Shown piece after piece: positions 42,891-51,233 of a DNA stretch of 64,000 bases. The notes under the pieces were generated by a model. That model did not search any database and was not told the origin of the DNA. It saw only the letters and a list, made by a program, of their open reading frames with translations. This DNA is from CAZIDL01 sp964537825. Lineage in GTDB: Bacteria > Bacteroidota > Bacteroidia > Flavobacteriales_D > CAYVSK01. The translations under genes were made by a program, and so were the position numbers. The stretch is taken from contig CAZIDL010000001.1 in the NCBI GenBank assembly GCA_964537825.1, positions 1 through 64,000 of the forward strand. The letters run 5' to 3'. Position 1 is the stretch's first letter; every line of letters begins with the position of its first letter.

Positions 42891-43655
42891 ATGGAGGAAG
42901 AAAAACTGAAAGAACAGCTCGATCCGGAACGGATCCCTGATCACATTGCGATGATCATGGACGGGAACGGACGTTGGGCCCAGAAGCACGGCAAGCACCG
43001 TTTTTTCGGGCACAGCCAAGGTGTTGAGTCCGTTCGGGATTCGCTGATCGGGGCGTCGGAGATCGGGGTTGGCTACCTCACCCTTTATGCCTTCTCGACG
43101 GAGAATTGGCGTCGGCCGCGGCAAGAGATCGATGCTTTGATGGATCTGCTCGTGCAGACCGTCCTTAAGGAAGTGGAAGAATTGAACCGGAACGGCGTGC
43201 GGCTCCGTACGATCGGCAACGTCGATCGGTTGCCGGAAAGCTGCCGCGATCCGATCGACCAAGCGATCGAACGGACCAAGGACAACGATCGCGTGGACCT
43301 CGTGCTCGCGCTCAGCTACAGTTCGCGCTGGGAGATCACCGAGATGACGCGGAGCATTGCGGAGATGGTGCAAAAGGGTGAGTTGAACCCTGAGGACATC
43401 GACGAGGCAAAGATCGAATCAGAGCTCCACACCTACGATATCCCTGATCCGGATCTGCTTATCCGCACTTCCGGAGAGCGGCGGATCAGCAATTACCTCC
43501 TCTGGCAGCTCGCTTATACGGAACTTTATTTTACGGATGTGCTTTGGCCCGACTTCAGGAAGAAGGATCTTTTCGAGGCGATCCTCGATTACCAGGGGAG
43601 AGAGCGGCGATTTGGCAAGATCAGTGAGCAAGAGACCTATGAGAATTTGTCTTAG
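42891..43655 (+). CDS. uppS: Isoprenyl transferase / undecaprenyl diphosphate synthase
   Basis: A cis-prenyltransferase making the C55 carrier for wall and O-antigen synthesis. The 254-residue protein has the pyrophosphate-binding motif MIMDGNGRWAQKHGK near residue 22, FSTENWRRP near 69 and the C-terminal RTSGERRISNYLLWQ and ELYFTDVLWPDF motifs near 193-220. Its last 17 nt overlap the bamA start. Together with uppP it covers synthesis and recycling of the carrier. Confidence 0.96.
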   Translation: MEEEKLKEQLDPERIPDHIAMIMDGNGRWAQKHGKHRFFGHSQGVESVRDSLIGASEIGVGYLTLYAFSTENWRRPRQEIDALMDLLVQTVLKEVEELNRNGVRLRTIGNVDRLPESCRDPIDQAIERTKDNDRVDLVLALSYSSRWEITEMTRSIAEMVQKGELNPEDIDEAKIESELHTYDIPDPDLLIRTSGERRISNYLLWQLAYTELYFTDVLWPDFRKKDLFEAILDYQGRERRFGKISEQETYENLS

Positions 43656-46155
43656 GACCCCCTTGCTCATCCTGACCCTCTTTTTCCTTACCGCGGGTGC
43701 TCGTGCCCAGCTGGGTGGACAACAGGGCCAGGGTGGAGGTATGCTTTCCTCGAGCCCCGAAGAGTATGTGATCGGGGGGTTGAAAGTGAAAGGGGCTCCC
43801 CACCTTGACGCATCTTCCATCAAGATGTTCTCGGGCCTCAATGTGGGAGACCGTATCAAGGTCCCTGGCGATGCCATTCCTGATGCCATCAAGGAGCTTT
43901 GGAAAGAAAAGTTGTTCTCCGACGTGCAGATCGATGTGGAGAAAGTGCAGGATGGGAACATCTACCTCGTCATTAACGTTGAAGAACGGCCGCGCCTTTC
44001 CAGCTTCAAGTTCGAAGGGGTTTCGCGCTCAGACGCCAAAGACCTCCGTAAGAAGATCCGTCTGATCCGGGGGAAGATGGTCACCGATAACCTCCTCCAC
44101 GAAACGCGGAACAAGATCCGGAGCTATTACGTGGACGATGGTTATTACGACGCGACCGTGAATATCGAGCAGATCCGTGATACGAATTCTGCGAATGCGG
44201 TGATCCTCAATATCAAGGTGGACGAAGGGGGACGGGTGAAGATCAAGGACATCGAATTCCATGGGAATCAGGCTTTCTCTGACCTCCGCCTCGAGATCAA
44301 GATGAAGGACGTTAAGGAAAAGGCGCTCTATCGGATCTTCTCCAAGTCCATGTTCACGAAGGCCGGCTACGAGCGGGACAAGAAGAAGATCATCAAGTTC
44401 TATAACAAGAAGGGCTATCGGGACGCGAGCATCGCAAGGGATTCGGTCTATCGGTTGCCGGACGGGGACCTGAACATCGATATTTACATCGATGAGGGCC
44501 GCAAATACTACTTCGGGGACATCGATTGGGTAGGGAACCAAAAATACTCGAACAAGCGCCTGAGCAATATCCTCGGCATCGAAAAGGGGGATGTCTTCAA
44601 CGAACAACTCCTGCAGACCCGTCTTCGGATGAATCCGACGGGTATGGACGTTAGCTCCCTATACATGGACCAGGGTTACCTCTTCTTCAATGTAACGCCG
44701 GTGGAGACCGGTGTGGAGAACGACTCCCTGATCAACTACGAAATGCAGATCTACGAGGGCCAACAGGCACGCGTGGATGAAGTCCGCGTGAAGGGGAACA
44801 CCAAGACCAACGATCACGTGATCCTGCGGGAGATCCGAACGCGGCCCGGCGATCTCTTCGACCGCTCCGATGTGGTCCGAAGCCAGCGAGAGCTTTCCCA
44901 ATTGGGTTATTTCGATAACCAGGCCATGGAGGTGAACCCGATCCCGGACCCTCAGGAAGGGACCGTGGACATCGAGTACAAGGTGAAGGAAAAACCCTCG
45001 GACCAGATCGAACTCTCAGGGGGGTGGGGAGCAGGTCGGATCGTGGGAACCCTCGGGCTGAAGTTCACCAACTTCGCCACAAGCAAATTCTTCGATGCCG
45101 ATGCCTGGCAACCGCTACCGTCCGGGGACGGGCAGAAGCTCACCCTGCGGGCCCAATCGAACGGATTGCGGTACCGCTCTTACAATTTCTCCTTTACCGA
45201 GCCCTGGCTGGGTGGCAAGAAACCGAACTCCTTCACCATTTCGGCCTACCACTCCATCCAGTCCAATCGGAGCTCTTTCAACAGGAACCCTGATGACCTG
45301 CGAAAACTTAAGATCACAGGGGCTTCTGTAAGTCTTGGTACAAGGCTCCAATGGCCGGATGATTACTTCGTTCTCCGCCACGAGCTCGGGTATCAGCATT
45401 ACAACCTTCAGAACTACGGCGGCATCTTCGAGTTCGCCAACGGGCGTTCCAACCTCATCAGTTACAAGATCGAGTTCTCCCGGAACTCCATCGATGACCC
45501 GATCTTTCCGACGCGGGGCTCCGAGCTTTCGCTGAGCCTGAAAGCCACGCCACCCTATTCCAGTTGGGACGGGGTTGAGGATTACGATCGGCTGAGCGCT
45601 CAGCAGCGTTTCCGCTTTGTGGAATACCACAAGTGGAAGTTCACGTCTTCATGGTTCTCTAAACTCGTCGGCGATCTGGTCTTGAACACCCGGGCTGGTT
45701 TCGGCTACCTCGGAAGCTATCATCCGGACCTCGGCTCACCTTTCGAGCGCTTCTACCTCGGAGGCAGTGGGTTGACCGGCTTCAACCTGACCGGGCGGGA
45801 GATCATATCGCTCAGGGGTTATAATGATCGGTCGGTTTCTCCACAGACGGGGGCTTCCATCCTTTCGAAGTACACCGCCGAGCTTCGCTATCCCTTCACG
45901 CTCAATCCGCAGGCTACGATCTTCGCTCTTGCGTTCGCTGAAGCGGGTAACTCCTGGACCCGATCCGAGGAGTTCGATCCCTTTGATGTTCAACGTTCTG
46001 TTGGTCTTGGCCTTCGCGTCTATTTGCCCATGTTCGGCCTCCTCGGCCTCGATTATGGATTCCCGATGGACCAGAATCGCTTCACTGGAAAACCTGCTGG
46101 TTTCGATCAAGGCCAGTTCCACTTTACGATCGGGAAGAACCTCGGCAAACTCTGA
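43639..46155 (+). CDS. bamA: Outer membrane protein assembly factor BamA
   Basis: The central Omp85 component of the BAM complex, which inserts beta-barrels. The 838-residue protein has a signal peptide (LLILTLFFLTAGARAQ), five POTRA repeats (about 35-430; GLKVKGAPHLDASS, SSFKFEGVSRSD, KIKDIEFHGNQAFSD, YFGDIDWVGNQKYS, ARVDEVRVKGNTKTND) and a 16-strand barrel with the loop-6 GFNLTGREIISLRGY region (usual VRGY/F) near residue 720. It ends HFTIGKNLGKL, slightly past the usual terminal aromatic. ATG 43639 begins the signal peptide; earlier codons lie in uppS. Confidence 0.96.
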   Translation: MRICLRTPLLILTLFFLTAGARAQLGGQQGQGGGMLSSSPEEYVIGGLKVKGAPHLDASSIKMFSGLNVGDRIKVPGDAIPDAIKELWKEKLFSDVQIDVEKVQDGNIYLVINVEERPRLSSFKFEGVSRSDAKDLRKKIRLIRGKMVTDNLLHETRNKIRSYYVDDGYYDATVNIEQIRDTNSANAVILNIKVDEGGRVKIKDIEFHGNQAFSDLRLEIKMKDVKEKALYRIFSKSMFTKAGYERDKKKIIKFYNKKGYRDASIARDSVYRLPDGDLNIDIYIDEGRKYYFGDIDWVGNQKYSNKRLSNILGIEKGDVFNEQLLQTRLRMNPTGMDVSSLYMDQGYLFFNVTPVETGVENDSLINYEMQIYEGQQARVDEVRVKGNTKTNDHVILREIRTRPGDLFDRSDVVRSQRELSQLGYFDNQAMEVNPIPDPQEGTVDIEYKVKEKPSDQIELSGGWGAGRIVGTLGLKFTNFATSKFFDADAWQPLPSGDGQKLTLRAQSNGLRYRSYNFSFTEPWLGGKKPNSFTISAYHSIQSNRSSFNRNPDDLRKLKITGASVSLGTRLQWPDDYFVLRHELGYQHYNLQNYGGIFEFANGRSNLISYKIEFSRNSIDDPIFPTRGSELSLSLKATPPYSSWDGVEDYDRLSAQQRFRFVEYHKWKFTSSWFSKLVGDLVLNTRAGFGYLGSYHPDLGSPFERFYLGGSGLTGFNLTGREIISLRGYNDRSVSPQTGASILSKYTAELRYPFTLNPQATIFALAFAEAGNSWTRSEEFDPFDVQRSVGLGLRVYLPMFGLLGLDYGFPMDQNRFTGKPAGFDQGQFHFTIGKNLGKL

Positions 46156-46161
46156 TCCGCT

Positions 46162-46767
46162 TTGAAGGCGCACAAAACGGCACTCCCGCTTCTACTTCTT
46201 CTTCTCGGAGCGTTCTCGACCCCCTCCCTCCTGGGGCAACGTTTTGCCTATGTCAATACCGATCGGATCCTGAAACACTTGCCCGAGTACCAAGAGGCCC
46301 AAAAGAAGTTGGACAAGCTCGCCAAAAGATGGCAGCAAGAGATCGATCAAAAGCACAAGGAGATCGATGAACTTTACAATTCCCTACAGGCTGAGGAAGT
46401 GCTCCTTACAGAAGAGATGAAGAAAAAGCGGGAGCGGCGGATCATGAAGAAGAAAAAAGAGGTACGGAAATTGCAGCAGAAGCGTTTCGGCAAGAAGGGC
46501 GACCTTCACAAAAAGCGGAAGGAGCTATTGCAGCCCATTCAGGATAAAGTTTACCAAGCCATCAAGAAATTGGCCAGCCGGAACGATTTCGATATGATCC
46601 TCGATAGCAACGAAGGCTCCAATGTGATCTATACCACGGGAGAGTTCGACCTCACCAACGATGTGATCAAAGAGCTCGGGCACGAGCCAGGAAAGCTTCC
46701 CGGGGAGGAAGAAAAAGGAAAGAAAGGTGAGGATGGCAAGAAAAAGAAAGAGCGCAACGATCGATGA
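46162..46767 (+). CDS. OmpH/Skp family periplasmic chaperone, copy 1
   Basis: A 201-residue exported protein. The signal peptide begins directly at TTG 46162 (LPLLLLLLGAFSTPSLLG), so TTG is the probable start. The mature part opens with FAYVNTDRILKHLPEYQEAQKKL, shown as FAYVNTDRILKHLPEY, the Skp signature. A long Lys/Glu coiled coil (about 55-130) follows, then the final strand MILDSNEGSNVIYTT. A Lys/Glu-rich tail of about 25 residues is unusual. Skp-type trimers hold unfolded barrel proteins in the periplasm. It is encoded 6 nt after bamA. Confidence 0.9.
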   Translation: MKAHKTALPLLLLLLGAFSTPSLLGQRFAYVNTDRILKHLPEYQEAQKKLDKLAKRWQQEIDQKHKEIDELYNSLQAEEVLLTEEMKKKRERRIMKKKKEVRKLQQKRFGKKGDLHKKRKELLQPIQDKVYQAIKKLASRNDFDMILDSNEGSNVIYTTGEFDLTNDVIKELGHEPGKLPGEEEKGKKGEDGKKKKERNDR

Positions 46768-47339
46768 AACGGAGCTTGAAAAAGCGGTTTGAAGCTTTAA
46801 GGGCTATGAAGTTCAAAGCCTTTCTGCCCTTCTTTGTGCTGATCCTTTTTGCCTCTCATCTTGCCGGAGAGGATGGACAACGATACGCTCATTGCGATAT
46901 GGAGCAGGTTTGGCGTTCGCTCCCGGAAGCAAAGGATGTTGAGCAAGAGCTGAAATCGCTCGAAGAGGGGTGTCTGGAGGATCTTAACGGGATGATGAAA
47001 GAATATCGAAAGGCTCAGGAACAAGATCCTGAAAAATGGAGAACTTGGTCCACTGAAAAGCTGGATCCTTCCCTTCAGGTATTGCAGCGGATGGAAGAAA
47101 GGATCCTGCGATACAAGGACAAAATGCAGCGCTCGATCCACGAAAAGGAAAAAGCTCTACTGCCCCCCCTTTGCGAACGGGTCCGCCGCTCGATCCGAGC
47201 GGTGGCGGAGCAAAGGGGATCGGCCTATGTCTTTGACAGCAGTTCGTTCCAGCTCCTCTATGCCGAGGGAGTTGCGGACATTACACAAGCTGTTATCATG
47301 CAATTCGGCCCTAAGAATCGAAAAACCCTTCGACCATGA
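46764..47339 (+). CDS. OmpH/Skp family periplasmic protein, divergent copy 2
   Basis: A 191-residue protein overlapping copy 1 by ATGA. Signal peptide FKAFLPFFVLILFASHLAG; the mature start RYAHCDMEQVWRSLPEAKDV keeps the Skp pattern but with changed residues and two Cys (in HCDME and EEGCLED) absent from the neighbours. The coiled coil is interrupted by a proline-containing EQDPEKWRTW segment, and the end YVFDSSSFQLLYAEGVADIT is conserved. ATG 46764 fits coupling; ATG 46806 would give a shorter signal peptide. It may be specialised. Confidence 0.85.
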   Translation: MKRSLKKRFEALRAMKFKAFLPFFVLILFASHLAGEDGQRYAHCDMEQVWRSLPEAKDVEQELKSLEEGCLEDLNGMMKEYRKAQEQDPEKWRTWSTEKLDPSLQVLQRMEERILRYKDKMQRSIHEKEKALLPPLCERVRRSIRAVAEQRGSAYVFDSSSFQLLYAEGVADITQAVIMQFGPKNRKTLRP

Positions 47340-47890
47340 TGTGTACACGATCATTCATCTATCCTGTTCTTTTCGCCTTGATCGCTCTTTTCGGCGTCAA
47401 TAGCAGCTTTTCCCAGGACGTCAAACTGGCCCATATCAACCGCCAGGAGATCCTGCAGTCCATGCCTGAAAGGCAGGAAGCGAAAAAGAAGATGCAGCGC
47501 TTTCAGAAAGAACTGCAGGGCAATATCCAGAAGATGAACAAGGAGTACCAGAAGAAGCTAACGAAGTTCCAGAATAAGCAGGAGGACATGACGAATACGG
47601 AAAAGGAGATGAAGCGGGAAGAACTGTCCTCGCTCCAGCAGCGGATCACCAAAGCACAGCGGAGCGCTCAGGAAGATCTTCAGAAGCAGCGCGAGGAACT
47701 CCTACAGCCTATCCTCGACAAGGTCGATAAAGCCGTCAAAAAGGTGGCTAAGGAAAAGGGATATACCTACGTTTTCGACGAGAGTTCCGGTGGCATCGTT
47801 TACAAAGGGGGAGGAACGGATATCACGGATGCCGTCAAAAAGGAGCTCAAGACCGGACGGAAAGGTTCCGGCAGCGGAGGAGGTGGCTGA
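47336..47890 (+). CDS. OmpH/Skp family periplasmic chaperone, copy 3
   Basis: A 184-residue protein overlapping copy 2 by ATGA. A signal peptide (YPVLFALIALFGVNSSFSQ) precedes the Skp start KLAHINRQEILQSMPERQEA, a long Gln/Lys-rich coiled coil and the closing strand YTYVFDESSGGIVYKGGG. A Gly/Ser tail ends the protein. It is the most canonical of the three tandem copies and lies 8 nt before murI. Confidence 0.9.
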   Translation: MMCTRSFIYPVLFALIALFGVNSSFSQDVKLAHINRQEILQSMPERQEAKKKMQRFQKELQGNIQKMNKEYQKKLTKFQNKQEDMTNTEKEMKREELSSLQQRITKAQRSAQEDLQKQREELLQPILDKVDKAVKKVAKEKGYTYVFDESSGGIVYKGGGTDITDAVKKELKTGRKGSGSGGGG

Positions 47891-47898
47891 TCACGGCC

Positions 47899-48753
47899 AT
47901 GGCCCCGACTCCTTCTTCTCCTGATCCCGATGCACCTATCGGGATCTTCGATTCCGGCATCGGAGGAATGACGGTCGCTAATGCCGTCCGGCACCGGATG
48001 CCGGAAGAGTCCCTTTTCTATTTCGGGGATACAGCGCACTTGCCGTACGGGGATAAATCACCCGCATCTATCCGGCACTATGCGTCCGTGATCGCCCGGC
48101 TTCTCTTCGAAGAAGGTTGTAAGGCGGTGGTGGTGGCTTGCAATACGGCTTCTTCCTACGCGCATGCGGATCTTCAGAAAGCGTTCGGGGAACGGGCACC
48201 TGTGATCTCCGTGATCGAACCGGTGGCTGAATATGTGGCCAAGCATTACAGCCATCGGAAGGTCGGTTTGATCGGGACCAAAGGAACGATCGGTTCGAGG
48301 GTCTATGCCCGGCGGATCCAGAAACTAGCACCCGACGTCAGCCTCGCTAGTCGTTCCACTCCATTGTTAGCTCCTATGGTCGAGGAGGGCTTCTTCGACA
48401 ATACGATCAGTCGGACGATCATTGCCTCCTATTTGTCAGCCAAGAACTTCCGGGACATCGAGGCCCTCGTTCTGGGGTGTACCCACTATCCCCTGATCAA
48501 GAAAGAGATCGCCGAATATTTTCAGGGAAAGGTCCAGGTCATCGACCCTTCCGTATTGATCGCTGAAGAACTCGATGAACGATTGGGTAAGGAAGGCTTG
48601 AAGCGAAAAGGGAAAAGTGCTCCCCAGCACCGTTTTTTCGTTTCCGACCTAACGGAAGCTTTTGAGAACAGTACCCGCCTCTTTTTCGGGGACAAGGTAC
48701 CCCTCGAGGAATGGCGGATCTGGGACGATCACTCCTTGTACCAGGAGGCGTAG
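47899..48753 (+). CDS. murI: Glutamate racemase
   Basis: Interconverts L- and D-glutamate for peptidoglycan. The 284-residue protein has IGIFDSGIGGMTVAN near residue 13, the first catalytic Cys in VVACNTASSYA near 83, and the second in LGCTHYPLIKKE near 194. It is last in the uppS-bamA-skp cluster, 8 nt after the third skp copy. The 3' end overlaps the convergent carbonic anhydrase gene by 25 nt. Confidence 0.96.
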   Translation: MAPTPSSPDPDAPIGIFDSGIGGMTVANAVRHRMPEESLFYFGDTAHLPYGDKSPASIRHYASVIARLLFEEGCKAVVVACNTASSYAHADLQKAFGERAPVISVIEPVAEYVAKHYSHRKVGLIGTKGTIGSRVYARRIQKLAPDVSLASRSTPLLAPMVEEGFFDNTISRTIIASYLSAKNFRDIEALVLGCTHYPLIKKEIAEYFQGKVQVIDPSVLIAEELDERLGKEGLKRKGKSAPQHRFFVSDLTEAFENSTRLFFGDKVPLEEWRIWDDHSLYQEA

Positions 48754-49244
48754 AAGCTGTAGTTCTTCGCGATCCGTTCGACCTCTCCTTTGAAGGTCTC
48801 CTGATCCAGTTCTTTCACTTTTTTGGCAGGAACGCCTGCGTATACGCTCCCGGGCTCGACCTCCGTTCCTTCCTTTACAACTGCCCCGGCGGCTATAACG
48901 GAGCCTTCGCCTATTAGCACATCGTCCATTACGATCGAGCCCATGCCGATCAGCACCTGGTCCTTCACTGTACAGCCGTGGACGATCGCATTGTGGCCTA
49001 TCGAAACGTCGTTGCCGATGAGGGTCTTCGTGCGTTCGTAGGTGCAATGGATCACTGCACCGTCCTGCACGTTCACGCGATCACCGATCCGAATGGAATT
49101 AACGTCACCCCGGACCACGCATTGGAACCAGAAGCTGCATTCCTTTCCCGTCCGGATGTCACCGATCAGAGTGGCGTTCTCGGCGAAGAAATTGTCCGGT
49201 CCGAATTCAGGGGTCAGTCCGCGTACGCTTTTGATGAGGGCCAT
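48729..49244 (-). CDS. Gamma-class carbonic anhydrase family protein
   Basis: A 171-residue left-handed beta-helix protein. Hexapeptide repeats run from about 20 to 135. The zinc His set is visible in VQDGAVIH near residue 65, SIGHNAIVHG near 81-86, and the segment FWFQCVVRGDVNSIRIG. The fold is that of Cam/CaiE/PaaY-type proteins; carbonic anhydrase activity is possible but often unproven for this subgroup. It begins one base after the stop of the GluR0-like gene, so the two should be co-translated. Confidence 0.9.
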   Translation of the reverse strand: MALIKSVRGLTPEFGPDNFFAENATLIGDIRTGKECSFWFQCVVRGDVNSIRIGDRVNVQDGAVIHCTYERTKTLIGNDVSIGHNAIVHGCTVKDQVLIGMGSIVMDDVLIGEGSVIAAGAVVKEGTEVEPGSVYAGVPAKKVKELDQETFKGEVERIAKNYSFYASWYKE

Positions 49245-49245
49245 A

Positions 49246-50337
49246 CTAGAGGTCGTAGCGTTGGAGAATGCGGTCCCAGTCCTCGCTCTCGAGGACTTTA
49301 AGGAGTTCCTTGTTCAAGCGTTCAGAATGTTCGCTCCTTTTAGGAAGGCCGAAGCTGTAGTGTTGTTCTTCGAACTTTTGGTTCAAGATGATGAGCTCTT
49401 CCTTATATCCCTGTTCATTGATGGCGTAACGAAGGAGCGGTTCGTCGTAGAAAACGGCTTCGACCCGGTCCTCACCCAAAGCCACTACGGCAGCTTCCAG
49501 TGTCGGCTTTTCGATCGGATCGATCCCCCGGTCCTGAAGGAAATCAGCACTGTTCGACCCTTCTACTGTCGCTGTTCGTACCTTGGCGAGATCCTGGAGT
49601 CCTTCGACCCCGTGCTGGGTGCGTTGGACGGTGAGCGATGAAGCTATCGTGGCCGTAAAGCCCGAAACGATGATCACAGCAGTGAACATCCAGATCGTGG
49701 CGATGAACTTCCCGGGTCCCGTCATAGGAGCCTTGTCACCATAACCGACGGTGGTCATCGTGACCGCGGACCACCAGAAACCGTCCATCAACCCTCGCCA
49801 ACCCTTTCGGAACATATCCGGGTTCTTCCGCCGTTCCACCCACCATAGCAAGAGTCCGAAAATGAAGATGATGAGAACGAGCAGGAGGACCGTCCGCAGG
49901 AAATCCATGGAAAAGAAATTCCTGAGAAAGAGGAGCAATTGGTCGCGGGCCTCCTTTTGAGTAGCGATGGTGAGGTTGGAGATGTAGAAAGGCTGGGTGA
50001 AGGCCATGTGTTCGAAACGCTCGCTGGTGACGGTGAGCGGATTGATACAGACGTCGATGCGTCGCTCTTCCAGAGCCTGGATGAGAGCGCTCAAGGTGTC
50101 GATCCGCTCGAAGCGATAGGGGAACTCCGCTTTTTCAGCGAGCTTCACCCAAAGGGCGTGGGAGATCCCTCGCTCGATCCTTCCCTCCGTTCCTTCTATC
50201 AGGAAGGGAGGAGAATGCTTGACGCCCACAACGAGGGTGTCCTTGCTCTTGGCTCCATCGAGTTCGGGGACCGTGCTCTTGCTGTCCCCTATCGAGGCGA
50301 AAAGGAAGAGGAGGGAAGAAAGGATGAACTTCTTCAT
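49246..50337 (-). CDS. Prokaryotic ionotropic glutamate receptor-like channel (GluR0 type)
   Basis: A 363-residue ligand-gated ion channel. Signal peptide (1-19); S1 half of a periplasmic amino-acid-binding domain (about 33-130; VVGVKHSPPFLIEG; Arg107 in LTVTSERF aligns with the alpha-carboxylate-binding Arg). M1 is at 147-167, a pore loop carries the potassium filter TVGYGD at 196-201, and M2 at 209-236 ends in FTATIASSLTV, matching the SYTANLAAF gate of eukaryotic receptors. The S2 half is about 243-355 (FYDEPLLRYAI). Order S1-M1-P-M2-S2 with a GYG filter is the GluR0 architecture, lacking M4. The ligand is probably an amino acid. The carbonic anhydrase gene follows one base later. Confidence 0.9.
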   Translation of the reverse strand: MKKFILSSLLFLFASIGDSKSTVPELDGAKSKDTLVVGVKHSPPFLIEGTEGRIERGISHALWVKLAEKAEFPYRFERIDTLSALIQALEERRIDVCINPLTVTSERFEHMAFTQPFYISNLTIATQKEARDQLLLFLRNFFSMDFLRTVLLLVLIIFIFGLLLWWVERRKNPDMFRKGWRGLMDGFWWSAVTMTTVGYGDKAPMTGPGKFIATIWMFTAVIIVSGFTATIASSLTVQRTQHGVEGLQDLAKVRTATVEGSNSADFLQDRGIDPIEKPTLEAAVVALGEDRVEAVFYDEPLLRYAINEQGYKEELIILNQKFEEQHYSFGLPKRSEHSERLNKELLKVLESEDWDRILQRYDL

Positions 50338-50464
50338 CGCTCCGCAAAGTAAAAAAGTTGAGTACAGAACAGGAAAGGGGCCTCATTGAAAAGCCTTGAT
50401 CCAAATGGGACGCTTCCGATCGGATCCACGAAATTTGGAGATAAGGAACCAAAAAAAGCAAGTC

Positions 50465-51172
50465 ATGGCAGGACCTAAGATCGGCGTACTCCTTTCAGGT
50501 TGTGGTGTCTTCGATGGCACCGAGATCCACGAGGGGGTCTTTACGCTCTATCAGCTTGAAAAGCAGGGGGCAGAACCGGTTTGCATCGCTCCGGACATGG
50601 ATCAGCACCATGTGCTCGACCACCGGAACGGCAACGAAATGGACCAGCAGCGGAACGTCCTCGTCGAATCCGCGCGGATCGCCCGCGGCGATATCCGTTC
50701 CGTCGAACAGGTCGAACTTTCCGAGTTGGACGGACTTGCGATCCCGGGTGGCTTTGGTGCAGCGAAGAACCTGACCGAATGGGCCTTCAAAGGTCCGGAC
50801 GGGAGTATCCGGGAGGATGTCAAGGGGCTGATCAAAAGCATGGCCGAAGCAGGCAAGCCCATCGGCGCCGTTTGCATGGGCCCGACCGTGGTCGCAAAGG
50901 CCCTTGCGGACAGCGATCTGACCCCGAAACTGACCGTGGGTACGACCGCTTCAGCTTCCCCCTACGACATCGACGGGATCAACCAAGGGGTCCAGGCCAC
51001 CGGAGCGAGCATCGAAGAACATGAGGCGAACGAGATGGCGGAGGATGCTGAGCATCGGATCGCCACTGCACCCTGTTACAACATGGAGGCGAACATCGTC
51101 CAGGTCCACGACGGGATCGAGAAAGTGATGGGCAAGGTCGTGGAATGGGCCAAAGTCGGCGTTGGAGCTTGA
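50465..51172 (+). CDS. elbB: Isoprenoid biosynthesis glyoxalase ElbB
   Basis: A 235-residue class I glutamine-amidotransferase-like (DJ-1/PfpI superfamily) protein. The N-terminus GVLLSGCGVFDGTEIHE and the core IPGGFGAAKNL and GAVCMGPTVVAKAL (nucleophile Cys in AVCMGP) are diagnostic, as is the ATAPCYNMEANIVQV end. It has been linked to isoprenoid synthesis and has weak glyoxalase activity in E. coli. ATG 50465 was chosen over frame-open codons upstream because the family begins with this strand. Confidence 0.92.
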   Translation: MAGPKIGVLLSGCGVFDGTEIHEGVFTLYQLEKQGAEPVCIAPDMDQHHVLDHRNGNEMDQQRNVLVESARIARGDIRSVEQVELSELDGLAIPGGFGAAKNLTEWAFKGPDGSIREDVKGLIKSMAEAGKPIGAVCMGPTVVAKALADSDLTPKLTVGTTASASPYDIDGINQGVQATGASIEEHEANEMAEDAEHRIATAPCYNMEANIVQVHDGIEKVMGKVVEWAKVGVGA

Positions 51173-51188
51173 GGGCTGTTTCTCGTCA

Positions 51189-51228
51189 TTCTTCTTCGGT
51201 GGGGGTTTAAACCCCCACCGAAGAAGAA
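51189..51228. repeat. Perfect 40-bp palindrome (20-bp arms, no spacer)
   Basis: Arms TTCTTCTTCGGTGGGGGTTT and its exact reverse complement meet at 51208/51209. It lies 17 nt after the elbB stop and just before nfuA. As RNA it would form a very stable hairpin. It is not followed by a T-run, so a simple terminator is less likely than a REP-like element or a protein-binding dyad. Confidence 0.8.
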
Positions 51229-51233
51229 GATAA

